A stretch of DNA of 64,000 nucleotides from the NCBI RefSeq assembly GCF_004339525.1, contig NZ_SMGE01000001.1, positions 4,774,001 to 4,838,000 on the forward strand. Reading direction: 5' to 3'. This DNA comes from Flavobacterium sp. 90 (GTDB lineage: Bacteria; Bacteroidota; Bacteroidia; Flavobacteriales; Flavobacteriaceae). A program made the position numbers and the translations under genes. Shown piece after piece: positions 9,095-18,120 of this stretch; position 1 is the stretch's first letter; each line of letters opens with the position of its first letter. The notes beneath the pieces were generated by a model. That model was not told the origin of the DNA and ran no database searches. It was given only the letters and a program-made list of their open reading frames with translations.

Positions 9095-9315
9095 ATAGTT
9101 TATTATTTAAGTTAGGCATTAAATTATTTTGCTATTGATAAAAATACAAAACTTCATCATACAAATTATAAATCAGCAAAAATAAAATTGTAAGAATATT
9201 AAAAGGCAATAAAACCATTTTTCAGGAGTTCCTATAAAGAAAAGAATATCTTTTTTCATTGATAAAACTAGAATAATATAGGTTTATTCTGTATATTTAG
9301 CTCATTCTAAAAAAT

Positions 9316-9828
9316 ATGATTATGAAAAAATTAATGCTAACGTTGGTTATTTCGAGTCTTATAATGTCTTGCAATAATAAGAAAAGCGTAAACACAGTAA
9401 CTACTTCAGTCGATAGTACTTCTTCTATTATTGAAGATACAAAAAGTCTGATTGCGGAAACGGATAGTCTGGGCGAAGCAAAAGTATACGAAGGTATATT
9501 GCCTTGCGCAGATTGTAGCGGAATTAAAACTGAGTTAAAAATTTATTCGGGAGACGGCACTATGGAAAGCCATAAGTTTGAATTAACAAGTACGTATCAA
9601 GGAAGAGAACCGGGAAATGTATTTACACAAAAAGGCAATTTCAACACAGAACGCGGATTAGGAAAAGATCCTAACGGAACAATCTACGTCCTAAATTACG
9701 ACAAACCAGAAGGCGAACATATATTTTACGGCTATACAGAAGCAACACCAGATAAAATTTTTCTACTAGATAATAAACGTCAAATTATTCAATCAAAACT
9801 CAATTATACTCTAACTCTCAAAAATTAG
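9316..9828 (+). CDS. NlpE-like lipoprotein (copper-resistance NlpE domain)
   Basis: A 170-aa lipoprotein with lipobox SLIMSC (Cys19), followed by a low-complexity linker and an NlpE N-terminal-like beta-barrel domain. The domain shows YEGILPCADCSG with C64 and C67 in the C-x-x-C arrangement typical of NlpE. In other bacteria NlpE signals envelope stress and copper exposure. It lacks the C-terminal OB domain of E. coli NlpE. ATG codons at 9316 and 9322 are both possible; the second gives a more usual MKKLM start. Confidence 0.8.
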   Translation: MIMKKLMLTLVISSLIMSCNNKKSVNTVTTSVDSTSSIIEDTKSLIAETDSLGEAKVYEGILPCADCSGIKTELKIYSGDGTMESHKFELTSTYQGREPGNVFTQKGNFNTERGLGKDPNGTIYVLNYDKPEGEHIFYGYTEATPDKIFLLDNKRQIIQSKLNYTLTLKN

Positions 9829-9923
9829 AAAATGTGTCAATTAGAAAATTTGATAATTGGAAAATTTTAAATGTCTAATAAGCTTAAGAAGTAAATTGGT
9901 ACTTTAAATTGCAGCATAAAAGT

Positions 9924-9950
9924 AAAGGCTTTCAGAATGAAAGCCTTTTT
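9924..9950 (+). terminator. rho-independent terminator after the NlpE-like gene
   Basis: The stem AAAGGCTTTC / GAAAGCCTTT with a 5-nt loop is followed by a T-run. It sits about 95 bp after the stop and just before the convergent hydrolase gene, so it may serve both directions. Confidence 0.85.
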
Positions 9951-9987
9951 CTCTATAATCTATAATCTATTCTCTATTCTCTATAAT

Positions 9988-11400
9988 CTAATTAGCTGCT
10001 TTTTTCACGTTAAACGAAGGCAAAATATACTTCTGAATCAATTCATCACTTGGTGATTGTGAGTTATAATTTCCCCCAGTAATAATGGTGATCATATTTT
10101 GGTCTTCCCAAATATATATTTTCTGTCCGCCATTTCCTTGCGCGGCTTTTCCGTTGTATTTTATGCCGTTAGCGGTCAGAGATTTGAGCCACCATAAATA
10201 GCCATAATTCACACCTTGAACGACAGAATGTTTAGAAAGCGATTGTTCCACCCAATTTTTAGAAACTACTTGTTTGCCATTCCAAAGACCTTTATTGAGA
10301 TATAGTAAACCAAATTTTGCCATATCACGAGAGGTTAAGTAAACCTGACAAAAAGTTTCGGCACTTGAAGCATCCGGTTTAAAATTCCATTTGAAATTTT
10401 TAATTCCAAGATCTTTAAACAGCGTTTGTTTAGCAAACTCAGGTAAAGGCATTTTTGTTGCTCTTTCGATAATTTTCCCCATAGTAATAGGATTTCCAGA
10501 GCAATACATTCCTTTTCCGCCCGGAACATCAACCATTGGCAAATCCAGTGTAAATTGAATCCAGTCATCGGAATAATTCATTGCCGTTTCATTTCCTTCA
10601 GCTTTAGGATTGCTAACATCACAATCAAGACCACTTTGATTCGTCAACAGATTTTCAATCGTGATTTGTTTTTTATCATCCGTAAGATTCTTAATCGTAT
10701 AATCAGGAAAATAAGAAAGCACCGTTTCAGTTTTGTCTTTAATAAGTCCTTTATCAATTGCAATTCCGGTCAAAGCCGAAACAAAGCTTTTTGTAGCCGA
10801 TCGAAGTTCGTGCAACTTAGCTTTATTATTATCATAAAAGTATTCTTCAAACACAAGTTTACCATCTTTAATAATCAAAACACTGTGAACATTAGCGTAA
10901 GTTCCGTCAACGATTTTTTGCATCATTTCGCCCAATAAAGCTTTATCTAAACCCGTATTGTCAAGCGTTCCGGTAACTAAACCATCTAAATCTTTTTTGG
11001 GTTGTTGGTACACATATTTATAATCCTTAGTAACATTTAATCTTGGATACCACATTTCTTTAGGAAAAACGACTTTTTTATTAAGTAATTTAAAGGTTTT
11101 TTCATCAGAAGAATAGCCATTTATTACAGAAGATTTATCTCTCAGGAAAGTCACAGTTTCTTGAGACATATTCAAAAAAACATCTTTATCAGAAGGTTTT
11201 AAAGCATATTTACTGTCGTTGATAATGGCATATAAAATCGTGTCTTTTGGAGAAGCAGCGATTTGCAAAGTGGTGTTATTTTTATATTCATAAACACCTT
11301 CGTACTCTTTTAATTGTTCATAGGTAATTTTAAACTTTTGCTGAGAATATCCGTAGAAAGCAGACAACAAAAGAAGCAACAGTAAATGGGTCTTTCTCAT
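9988..11400 (-). CDS. class C beta-lactamase-fold serine hydrolase, exported
   Basis: A 470-aa protein with a signal peptide (AFYGYSQ). A domain of about 130 residues precedes a beta-lactamase/transpeptidase-like fold. The nucleophile motif is S201-A-T-K204 (RSATKSF) and a YCSGN motif stands in the second conserved position. The family contains esterases, D-aminopeptidases and penicillin-binding-like proteins, so an antibiotic-resistance role is not implied. It is monocistronic. Confidence 0.75.
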   Translation of the reverse strand: MRKTHLLLLLLLSAFYGYSQQKFKITYEQLKEYEGVYEYKNNTTLQIAASPKDTILYAIINDSKYALKPSDKDVFLNMSQETVTFLRDKSSVINGYSSDEKTFKLLNKKVVFPKEMWYPRLNVTKDYKYVYQQPKKDLDGLVTGTLDNTGLDKALLGEMMQKIVDGTYANVHSVLIIKDGKLVFEEYFYDNNKAKLHELRSATKSFVSALTGIAIDKGLIKDKTETVLSYFPDYTIKNLTDDKKQITIENLLTNQSGLDCDVSNPKAEGNETAMNYSDDWIQFTLDLPMVDVPGGKGMYCSGNPITMGKIIERATKMPLPEFAKQTLFKDLGIKNFKWNFKPDASSAETFCQVYLTSRDMAKFGLLYLNKGLWNGKQVVSKNWVEQSLSKHSVVQGVNYGYLWWLKSLTANGIKYNGKAAQGNGGQKIYIWEDQNMITIITGGNYNSQSPSDELIQKYILPSFNVKKAAN

Positions 11401-11442
11401 TCTTTTGGTTTTTGGTTAGTTGATTGGTTATAGCATAGTTAC

Positions 11443-11450
11443 CAAAAATA
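11443..11450 (-). promoter_or_regulatory. possible -7 box for the serine hydrolase gene
   Basis: On the - strand the bases read TATTTTTG, matching TAnnTTTG, about 43 bp before the start codon. No clear TTG box is visible at the expected distance, so support is weak. Confidence 0.3.
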
Positions 11451-11462
11451 AAGATATAAAAA

Positions 11463-11497
11463 AAGAGACACTAAATTAAAAAATTAGTGTCTCTTTA
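11463..11497 (-). terminator. terminator after the DUF2911 gene
   Basis: Perfect 13-bp arms AAAGAGACACTAA and TTAGTGTCTCTTT lie 22 bp past the stop of the gene at 11519-12082. A- and T-runs flank both sides. Confidence 0.85.
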
Positions 11498-11518
11498 AAT
11501 ATGTTTTAGAAGTATGAA

Positions 11519-12082
11519 TTATTTGATCGTAATTGGAACTTCAACAGTTGTTTTATCCCATCCTATTACAAGATTTGCAACAGAACCCTGAGTTGTAAAA
11601 GCAATTGATAAAGCTTCAACAACACTTGATATTGGTTTAACCGGAACAGTTACTTTAGCAATATCTTTACTTTCGTCATATGCATAAGCGCCCCACATGT
11701 CAAGTTCTTTATTGATGATAATAGTCCATTTGTCTTTTTCAGGAATAGCAAATAAGCTATAAGTTCCCGCTGGAATATTTGTACCACCAATTGAAACTGG
11801 TTTGTAAAATTTGATTTCAGTATTCTCGTTTGCACCAACGCGCCAAATTTCACCGTATTTAATTAAATCTCCAAAAATAACACGGCCTTTAACCGAAGGT
11901 CTTGAATAAATAACCCTAACAACTGGTGATGGATTATCTGTTTTTTTGAACTTAACAGCTTTATTTGGAAAATAAGAAATATCAACCGGACTTGCGTCAA
12001 GCGGAGCAAATTTCACCACATCTTGCGCCTGAACTGAAACGGCAGCAAACAATACAACTGCCAGTAAATAAATTTTTTTCAT
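11519..12082 (-). CDS. DUF2911 exported protein
   Basis: A 187-aa protein with a signal peptide (SVQAQ). The single DUF2911 domain includes SRPSVKGRVIFGDLIKYG, WRVGANE and PAGTYSLFAIP, all characteristic of the family in Bacteroidota. The function is unknown; it is predicted to be periplasmic. It sits next to, but is probably not transcribed with, the uronate locus, because there is a 98-bp gap to the GH2 gene and a terminator follows. Confidence 0.8.
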   Translation of the reverse strand: MKKIYLLAVVLFAAVSVQAQDVVKFAPLDASPVDISYFPNKAVKFKKTDNPSPVVRVIYSRPSVKGRVIFGDLIKYGEIWRVGANENTEIKFYKPVSIGGTNIPAGTYSLFAIPEKDKWTIIINKELDMWGAYAYDESKDIAKVTVPVKPISSVVEALSIAFTTQGSVANLVIGWDKTTVEVPITIK

Positions 12083-12180
12083 AGGATTACAATTTTTAGA
12101 GTTACTACAAAGTAAGTTAATAATGAAGAAAAATCATATAAGTTATAGCCTGTTTTTTGTTAATGAATTGATAATGGTTA

Positions 12181-14004
12181 TTAGTTTTGCTCTTTTTTCT
12201 TTTTGTCGTACCAATTCTGCATAATATAAAAAGCTTTCTTCTTTTGACCATCATTTGAGATCAGACCTTTTCGGTTATACTCGTCCTGAATTCCTGGAAG
12301 AAGTCTTCTTGGAGATCTGAAATCAACCAAAATCCACGGACTTAAACCGCTAAGATGAGGTATTTTTTCGATCATCTTCAAATTCTGAATGTACAAGTAT
12401 TCTTGAAATTCTTCTGTCCAACGCTCGTTTTTTTCTCCGTGTAATCCAGCTTTCGCATCGCCTCCAAATTCTGAAACAATAACTGGTTTATTATATTTAG
12501 TTTTCCAGAATATTTTCTCAGCATCTTCAAGATTTCCTCCGTACCAGCCTAAATATTGATTGAAAGCAATAATGTCCAGATAATCGCCAATTGCATCATT
12601 TATAGTTCCAAATCCGGCGCTGTCACTTTGCGTCAATAAAGCCGCACTGATCAATCTTGTATTGTCCAAAGATTTAGTATGATCGACTAAATTTTTGATA
12701 AAAGCATTTCTCGCATCAGATATTGGCGTTTCATTTGCCATTGACCAGATAATAATACAAGCACGGTTTTTATCTCTCGTAATTGCTGCTGTCAATTGAT
12801 CTTCGGCATTTTTATAAGTAGCGTCTCTTGTAAATTCAACCGTCCAGTAAACCGGAATTTCCTCCCAAACCATCAATCCCATTTTATCAGCCGTTCTGAT
12901 AATGTTTTCGTTATGCGGATAATGCGCCAGACGAACATAATTACAACCTAATTCTTTAGCCCAGTTTAACAAACGCAAAGCATCTTCTTCAGAATTTGCA
13001 CGTCCGCCTTTTGCATTTTCTTCGTGAATCGAAATTCCGCGTAAAAAGATTGGTTTTCCGTTCAGTAAAATTTTGTCTTCCTGAGTTTCGATAGTTCTGA
13101 AACCAATATTATCTTTTAATTTTTCTCCGTTATAATCAATAGTTACATCATATAATTTTGGATTTTCAGGAGACCAATAAGAGATTTTTTTCGCCGGAAT
13201 TTCAAAGTTTACAGTTCCGTCAGCGCCAACTTTTCCTTTATAATTAATTTTCAATTCAGGAATAGAAACCGTTACCAAATTCAATGCAGCATTAGAATTA
13301 TTGATTTTAACGAACCCAGAAATTAAGCCGGAATTTCCTTTTTTAAGCTGAATATTATAATCCTCAACAAACGATTCATTTTCTTCGATTAAAGTCACAT
13401 CGCGCGTGATTCCACCATAATTCCACCAATCCGTATTAATAGTCGGAACATCTTCTTTATGTCTTGTATTATCTACTTTAATAACCAGATAATTGTCTTT
13501 TGGTTTTACAATCGAAGTAACTTCGTAATTAAAAGGCGTAAAACCTCCAATATGAGTTCCAAGTTTCTTCCCGTTTAAATAAACATCAGCCTTATAATTG
13601 ATCGCTCCCAAATAAACAAAAAGGCGTTTTTTAGCTTTCAAATCATAATCAAAAGATTTCTTGAACCAAACATTTCCTTCATAATATTTAAGCTCCGGAA
13701 CCTGCGAAGTCCAATCCCCCGGAATATTTATTTTAGGAGATTTATCAAAATCATATTCCACCAATTCCTGTTTGTTTACCGCATGATAATTATTGAAATA
13801 AGCCGCATTTGATGGTTTAGCCTGTTTATCATATTCATCATGATGAAAGCTATAAAATCCCGTTTCGTAAGGATCAACAATATAATTCCAAACCCCGTTT
13901 AAAGAAGTTGTATGTCGGTTTGGAACATTAGAAATCAGACTTTGATTTTGCGCAAATCCAAAAAGGGATAATGCGAGGAATAATGTGGTTATTAGTTTTT
14001 TCAT
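12181..14004 (-). CDS. GH2 beta-glucuronidase, exported
   Basis: A 607-aa GH2 enzyme, close to the 603 aa of E. coli UidA, with a signal peptide (residues 1-18). Jelly roll, Ig-like and barrel domains fill the protein. The acid/base is E425 (WSMANE) and the nucleophile E512 (VSEFGG). N577-R-K579 (YNRKGL) matches the N-x-K motif that binds the uronate carboxylate in known beta-glucuronidases. It should release terminal beta-linked glucuronic acid in the periplasm, feeding the UxaC branch encoded downstream. It is the last enzyme of the GH2-GH2-GH88-SusD-SusC group. Confidence 0.85.
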   Translation of the reverse strand: MKKLITTLFLALSLFGFAQNQSLISNVPNRHTTSLNGVWNYIVDPYETGFYSFHHDEYDKQAKPSNAAYFNNYHAVNKQELVEYDFDKSPKINIPGDWTSQVPELKYYEGNVWFKKSFDYDLKAKKRLFVYLGAINYKADVYLNGKKLGTHIGGFTPFNYEVTSIVKPKDNYLVIKVDNTRHKEDVPTINTDWWNYGGITRDVTLIEENESFVEDYNIQLKKGNSGLISGFVKINNSNAALNLVTVSIPELKINYKGKVGADGTVNFEIPAKKISYWSPENPKLYDVTIDYNGEKLKDNIGFRTIETQEDKILLNGKPIFLRGISIHEENAKGGRANSEEDALRLLNWAKELGCNYVRLAHYPHNENIIRTADKMGLMVWEEIPVYWTVEFTRDATYKNAEDQLTAAITRDKNRACIIIWSMANETPISDARNAFIKNLVDHTKSLDNTRLISAALLTQSDSAGFGTINDAIGDYLDIIAFNQYLGWYGGNLEDAEKIFWKTKYNKPVIVSEFGGDAKAGLHGEKNERWTEEFQEYLYIQNLKMIEKIPHLSGLSPWILVDFRSPRRLLPGIQDEYNRKGLISNDGQKKKAFYIMQNWYDKKKKEQN

Positions 14005-14046
14005 TAGTAAAATTGTTTTTGTTTTATTATATAAATTCGGGATGTT

Positions 14047-14144
14047 TTTAACCGCAAAGGCACAAAGATTTTACGCAAAGTTCGCAATGTTTAAAAAAAG
14101 CTTTGCGAACTTTGCGTTTTCACCTAGCGCACTTTGCGGTTAAA
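14047..14144. repeat. palindromic element of the ACCGCAAAG / CTTTGCGGT family
   Basis: The gap between the two GH2 genes carries TTTAACCGCAAAG...AAAGTTCGCAA on the left and GCGAACTTTGCG...CTTTGCGGTTAAA on the right, an imperfect inverted repeat of about 98 bp. Relatives occur at 33631-33976, 55997-56276, 61731-61882 and at the right edge of the window. Confidence 0.7.
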
Positions 14145-14157
14145 TCGGTGGTTAAAT

Positions 14158-16575
14158 CTACGGTTCAATCTTCAAATATTCCCCTTTAAAACTCTGATTC
14201 AAAGCAGTCATTTCAATCGGAATACCGGAACCATCCGGAACAACCTCAATCGAAGCCTTTCCATTTGCCATTTTAATCGATTCACTTCCGGTTGGAGTAC
14301 CTTGATTTTTCATCGTTTTTCCGCCTTTCAAACATTGAAAATAAACACTTTCTTCATAATCAAGACAACGCAAATTACCATTATCAATCGCGATTGCCGT
14401 AACCAGATAATTACCATTTTTTAATTTCTGAGCTGATAATTGCAAAGATGTCGCCGTATCATTTTTCTTAAAGCGATAATTAACCTTTAAAGTATCTGAA
14501 ACCTTTTTACCATCTTTAGACTCACCAACGGCAATTAGCGTATTTTCTCCCTTTAAAAAATTCACGTCCCAAGTTAAACCATTTGCAGGATATAGCGAAA
14601 TATCTCTGCGCTTTTCTCCAAGAGATTTTCCTTCATGATAAAGTGTAACCTTCTCACAATTACTGAAAACGCTCAAAGTTCTCGGAGTATTTTCAGGTCC
14701 TTGGCGCTCCGTCCAGGTATGCGATTCAATGTACGTAAAAGGTTCTTTGCTCCAATAACTTTTAAAAACATAATAAGCATCTTTCGGATTTCCATTTCTA
14801 TCGACAAGACCTTTTTGATTCATATATGGAATATCATCTTCGGGGCGCAATGGCGTTGCAAAATCCTTAAACGCCCACTGAATATTACCCACAAACATTG
14901 GGTCGTTCTCGGATATATGCAAATGCCAATCGAATAAATCAACGATATAATTCTCGCTCCAATCGCCAATTTGCGCAATATTCGCAACTTTGGTCTGAAC
15001 AATTGCTTCTTCCCAACCTTCAGCTTTTATAATGTTTTCTCCCGTAACAGGATTTTCGCTGTGACGCCCAACGTGGCTATCACCACCATATTCGGCATGA
15101 ATAAAATGTTTGTATTCTTTTTTGTAAACGTCAATTGCTTTTTGATAGCTTTTATAACTTCCGGAATACCAACCCGACCAAATAGAAGGGGAGAAGACAT
15201 CGACAATTTGCGAACCTTCATAATACTTTCTAATGGCTGTTTTTCGGCTTGGATCCATTTTGTGTGCAATGTCGTTTAGTTCCGTCAAAAACACATTCGT
15301 TTTTTCAGTATTATCACCGTTAGGAAAATCAGGAAGCCAGTTCATTTCATTTCCAAGAGACCAAATAATAATACTTGGATGATTGTAGTTTTGATTGATG
15401 ATTTCGGCAAGCATATTTTTAGTATTCGTTTGCCAAAGTTCATCACCAATTCCGCCGCGACACCACGGCAATTCATCCCAAACCAAAAGACCAAGTTCAT
15501 CACAAGCCTTATAGATTTCAGGATCTTGCGGATAATGCGCCAAGCGAACAAAATTTGCGCCCATACTTTTTATAGATTCCATATCGGCACGATGTTGTAC
15601 GTTGCTCATTGCAGCGCCAACTCCCGCTTGTTCTTCGTGTCTGTGTGTACCGCGAATCAGCAATCTTTTTCCGTTAAGGTAAAAAGGGCCATGATCTTTA
15701 AACTCAAACCATCTAAAACCTACTTTTTCGGTAATGCTGTCTTTTATTTGTTTTTTCTCCGATAAGAAAGCTGTAACCGAATATAGATTTGGTTTCTCAG
15801 TATCCCAAAGTTCTGGATTTTTGATGTTTTCGAATTTAATAGTTGAAGTTTTATCCGAAACAGCAATCGTTTTACTGGCTACTTTTTTTCCTTTCGGATT
15901 TTTAAGAATTACTGTTAATGATAAAGCTGTATTTTCAGGATTCACAACAGAAGCCACAATGTTTACCGAAGCCGTTTTTGCAGAAACCTGAGGCGTTGTA
16001 ATCTTCAAATTATCGATGTGGTTTTTGTATTGAGAAACGAACCAAACATCCCTTGTGATTCCGCCATAAATAAAGAAATCGCTTTTTTGAGACGGAATAA
16101 TTTCGATATCATAACTATTGTCAACACGAACAAAAATATCGTTGTTTCCTTCGTTAATGAAATTTGTGATATCAATTGTAAAACCAATATAACCACCAAT
16201 ATGTCCTCCGGCTTCTTTACCGTTTACATATACTTTGGTCGTTACATTCGATCCTTCAAAATAAAGAGAATAACATTGGTTTTTATCTATTTTCGGAATA
16301 TTTAATTGCTTTGAATACCAACTTGCATCGCGTCTGTAACCTGGATTTAAATCTGTGGCATCTTCGGCATTCCAAGTGTGAGGTAAATTTAAAGAAACCC
16401 AATTTGTAGCTTTTTTGGCTTCGTTAAGGCTTGAAGTATTATTTTCTAAATAATGCCAATTGTCATTGATATTCATTTTTGTCTGAGCAAAAATACTGCT
16501 CAGACAAATCTGAAAAAAAAACAAAAGCGCAAAAGTATAAAATGTATTGTTGTAGAGGTACGGTAGTTTTTTCAT
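14158..16575 (-). CDS. GH2 glycosidase with uronate-type N-x-K motif, exported
   Basis: An 805-aa GH2 enzyme with a hydrophobic export signal near residues 10-30. It has E410 (WSLGNE, acid/base) and E495 (HAEYGG, nucleophile). N586-Q-K588 (MNQKGL) lies where beta-glucuronidases carry N-x-K, so a beta-glucuronide or galacturonide substrate is plausible despite the size and C-terminal extension typical of Bacteroidota beta-galactosidases. About 180 residues of beta-sandwich follow the barrel. Neighbours on both sides are uronate enzymes. I call the family firmly and the substrate tentatively. Confidence 0.78.
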   Translation of the reverse strand: MKKLPYLYNNTFYTFALLFFFQICLSSIFAQTKMNINDNWHYLENNTSSLNEAKKATNWVSLNLPHTWNAEDATDLNPGYRRDASWYSKQLNIPKIDKNQCYSLYFEGSNVTTKVYVNGKEAGGHIGGYIGFTIDITNFINEGNNDIFVRVDNSYDIEIIPSQKSDFFIYGGITRDVWFVSQYKNHIDNLKITTPQVSAKTASVNIVASVVNPENTALSLTVILKNPKGKKVASKTIAVSDKTSTIKFENIKNPELWDTEKPNLYSVTAFLSEKKQIKDSITEKVGFRWFEFKDHGPFYLNGKRLLIRGTHRHEEQAGVGAAMSNVQHRADMESIKSMGANFVRLAHYPQDPEIYKACDELGLLVWDELPWCRGGIGDELWQTNTKNMLAEIINQNYNHPSIIIWSLGNEMNWLPDFPNGDNTEKTNVFLTELNDIAHKMDPSRKTAIRKYYEGSQIVDVFSPSIWSGWYSGSYKSYQKAIDVYKKEYKHFIHAEYGGDSHVGRHSENPVTGENIIKAEGWEEAIVQTKVANIAQIGDWSENYIVDLFDWHLHISENDPMFVGNIQWAFKDFATPLRPEDDIPYMNQKGLVDRNGNPKDAYYVFKSYWSKEPFTYIESHTWTERQGPENTPRTLSVFSNCEKVTLYHEGKSLGEKRRDISLYPANGLTWDVNFLKGENTLIAVGESKDGKKVSDTLKVNYRFKKNDTATSLQLSAQKLKNGNYLVTAIAIDNGNLRCLDYEESVYFQCLKGGKTMKNQGTPTGSESIKMANGKASIEVVPDGSGIPIEMTALNQSFKGEYLKIEP

Positions 16576-16663
16576 TGCTTGTAATTAGGTTCAAAGGTTT
16601 TAAAAGGGACAAAGGCTCAGAGATGCAAAGGTTCAAAGATCAAAACCTCAGTACCTTAGTTCC

Positions 16664-17851
16664 TCAGTTCCTCAGTACCTTTTTTCTCAATATCGCTTCC
16701 AAAAAATAATAATCGGCATAAATAATAGGTTCATCAATTTCGTCATGTTTTGGCCAGTTTCCGGTGCTGTGATCCAGAATAAAAGGCGTTTTAATATTCC
16801 CACTCAAAACATATTTATCAGAACTTAAAGAGTCGATTATTTTATCGGCAAAAGCCAAATAAGTTTTATTGTTAGTGTAGCTGTAAAGTTCATATAAAGC
16901 CGAAGCCATAACAGCCGCAGCAGAAGCATCACGTGGCGAATTTGGAATACTTGGATCTTTAAAATCCCAATATGGAATCCCGTCTTCCGGCAGGTTTTTA
17001 TTAGTCATGAAGAATTTCGCAGTGGCTTCGGCTTGTTTTAAATAAGCAGGATCTTTGGTATATCTGTACGACATCGTAAATCCATAAACTGCCCAACCTT
17101 GTCCGCGTGCCCAAACCGAATCATCATTATAGCCCTGAAGCGTTGTTTTCTTTCTCACCGCTCCCGTTTTTGGATCATAATCGATTACGTGATAACAGCT
17201 ATTGTCTTCTCTAAACTGGTTTTTCAAGGTAGTATTGGCGTGTTTTACAGCAATATCATGATACTTTTGATTTCCGGATAATTTTGAAGCTTCAAAAAGC
17301 AATTCCAGATTCATCATATTGTCAATGATAACCGGATAATCCCAAATTTCTTTATTAAAATCCCAAGAACGAATCGAACCTACTTTTGCATCAAAGCGTG
17401 TACATAATGTTTCGGCACCTTTAATGATAACGTCTTTGTATTCTTGCTTGTTTTCCACTTTTAGCGCTTCACCAAAACTGCAAAACACTTTGAAACCAAC
17501 GTCGTGCGAATTACTATTTACACTTTCTTTTTTGCTAAAAGGCGTCCATTTTTCAGCTTGTATTTTATATTTATCATCGCCTGTAAGACGATACAATTGC
17601 CATAAGTTTCCGGCAAAAAATCCGCTTGTCCAGTCTCTCGAAGGAACTTTTTTGATCAAATTGCTTTTAATCGTCATACTTCTTGGCATCGACATCGAAT
17701 CAACCGGATAATCCAGTAACATTTTGTATCTGGTTTCCAGAAGATTATTTGTGGTCGAGGTAACTTTTGTTGAAGAATTAATTCCGGATTTGCACGCCGT
17801 TGTCAGCAGTGCAAACCCAAGAATTAATGAAATGAAACTAACTTTATTCAT
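16664..17851 (-). CDS. GH88 unsaturated glucuronyl hydrolase, lipoprotein
   Basis: A 395-aa (alpha/alpha)6-barrel enzyme anchored by lipobox LLTTAC (Cys20). The conserved acids are D117 (SHDVGF) and D177 (IIDNMMN), about 60 residues apart as in Bacillus UGL (D88/D149). GH88 enzymes hydrate the double bond of 4,5-unsaturated glucuronyl ends left by polysaccharide lyases, so the released sugar becomes the KduI substrate. Its presence implies a lyase acts on the same polysaccharide. The last codons overlap a CCTCAGTACCT-rich repeat, so the C terminus may be slightly atypical. Confidence 0.85.
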   Translation of the reverse strand: MNKVSFISLILGFALLTTACKSGINSSTKVTSTTNNLLETRYKMLLDYPVDSMSMPRSMTIKSNLIKKVPSRDWTSGFFAGNLWQLYRLTGDDKYKIQAEKWTPFSKKESVNSNSHDVGFKVFCSFGEALKVENKQEYKDVIIKGAETLCTRFDAKVGSIRSWDFNKEIWDYPVIIDNMMNLELLFEASKLSGNQKYHDIAVKHANTTLKNQFREDNSCYHVIDYDPKTGAVRKKTTLQGYNDDSVWARGQGWAVYGFTMSYRYTKDPAYLKQAEATAKFFMTNKNLPEDGIPYWDFKDPSIPNSPRDASAAAVMASALYELYSYTNNKTYLAFADKIIDSLSSDKYVLSGNIKTPFILDHSTGNWPKHDEIDEPIIYADYYFLEAILRKKVLRN

Positions 17852-17971
17852 ACTTACTAATTAATCTAATGTTGTTTGTTTTGAATTAAAAATTGAGAAT
17901 TAAAAATTAAAAATCTGTGAAATCGTAATAGCTATGTGTTTAGTATTTCATGCAGGTTTTATCCACATTTT

Positions 17972-18071
17972 TGTCATTTCGACGGAGGAGAAATCACACT
18001 AGTTGCTCGACAAAGATTGGCGATTTTGCTGGCAGAGTTTCGTGTGTGATTTCTCCTCCGTCGAAATGACA
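17972..18071. repeat. 100-bp palindromic dispersed element (copy B)
   Basis: Same ends and core as copy A at 124-223 (TGTCATTTCGACGGAGGAG...CTCCGTCGAAATGACA, GACAAAGATTGGCGATTTT interior). It lies between the SusD and GH88 genes and could form a hairpin in the polycistronic mRNA. Confidence 0.8.
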
Positions 18072-18120
18072 AATCCATCGCAAATTTTTAATTTTTAATT
18101 CTCAATTTTTAATTAATCTT

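Noticed and set aside
9988..11400. Reading the serine hydrolase as an antibiotic-resistance beta-lactamase
   Set aside because: It has the fold motifs but an extra N-terminal domain and context unlike AmpC. The family is dominated by esterases and peptidases.
15379..16305. Several + strand open frames opposite the 805-aa GH2
   Set aside because: They are complementary to the conserved GH2 barrel and jelly roll and have no start context or family resemblance.
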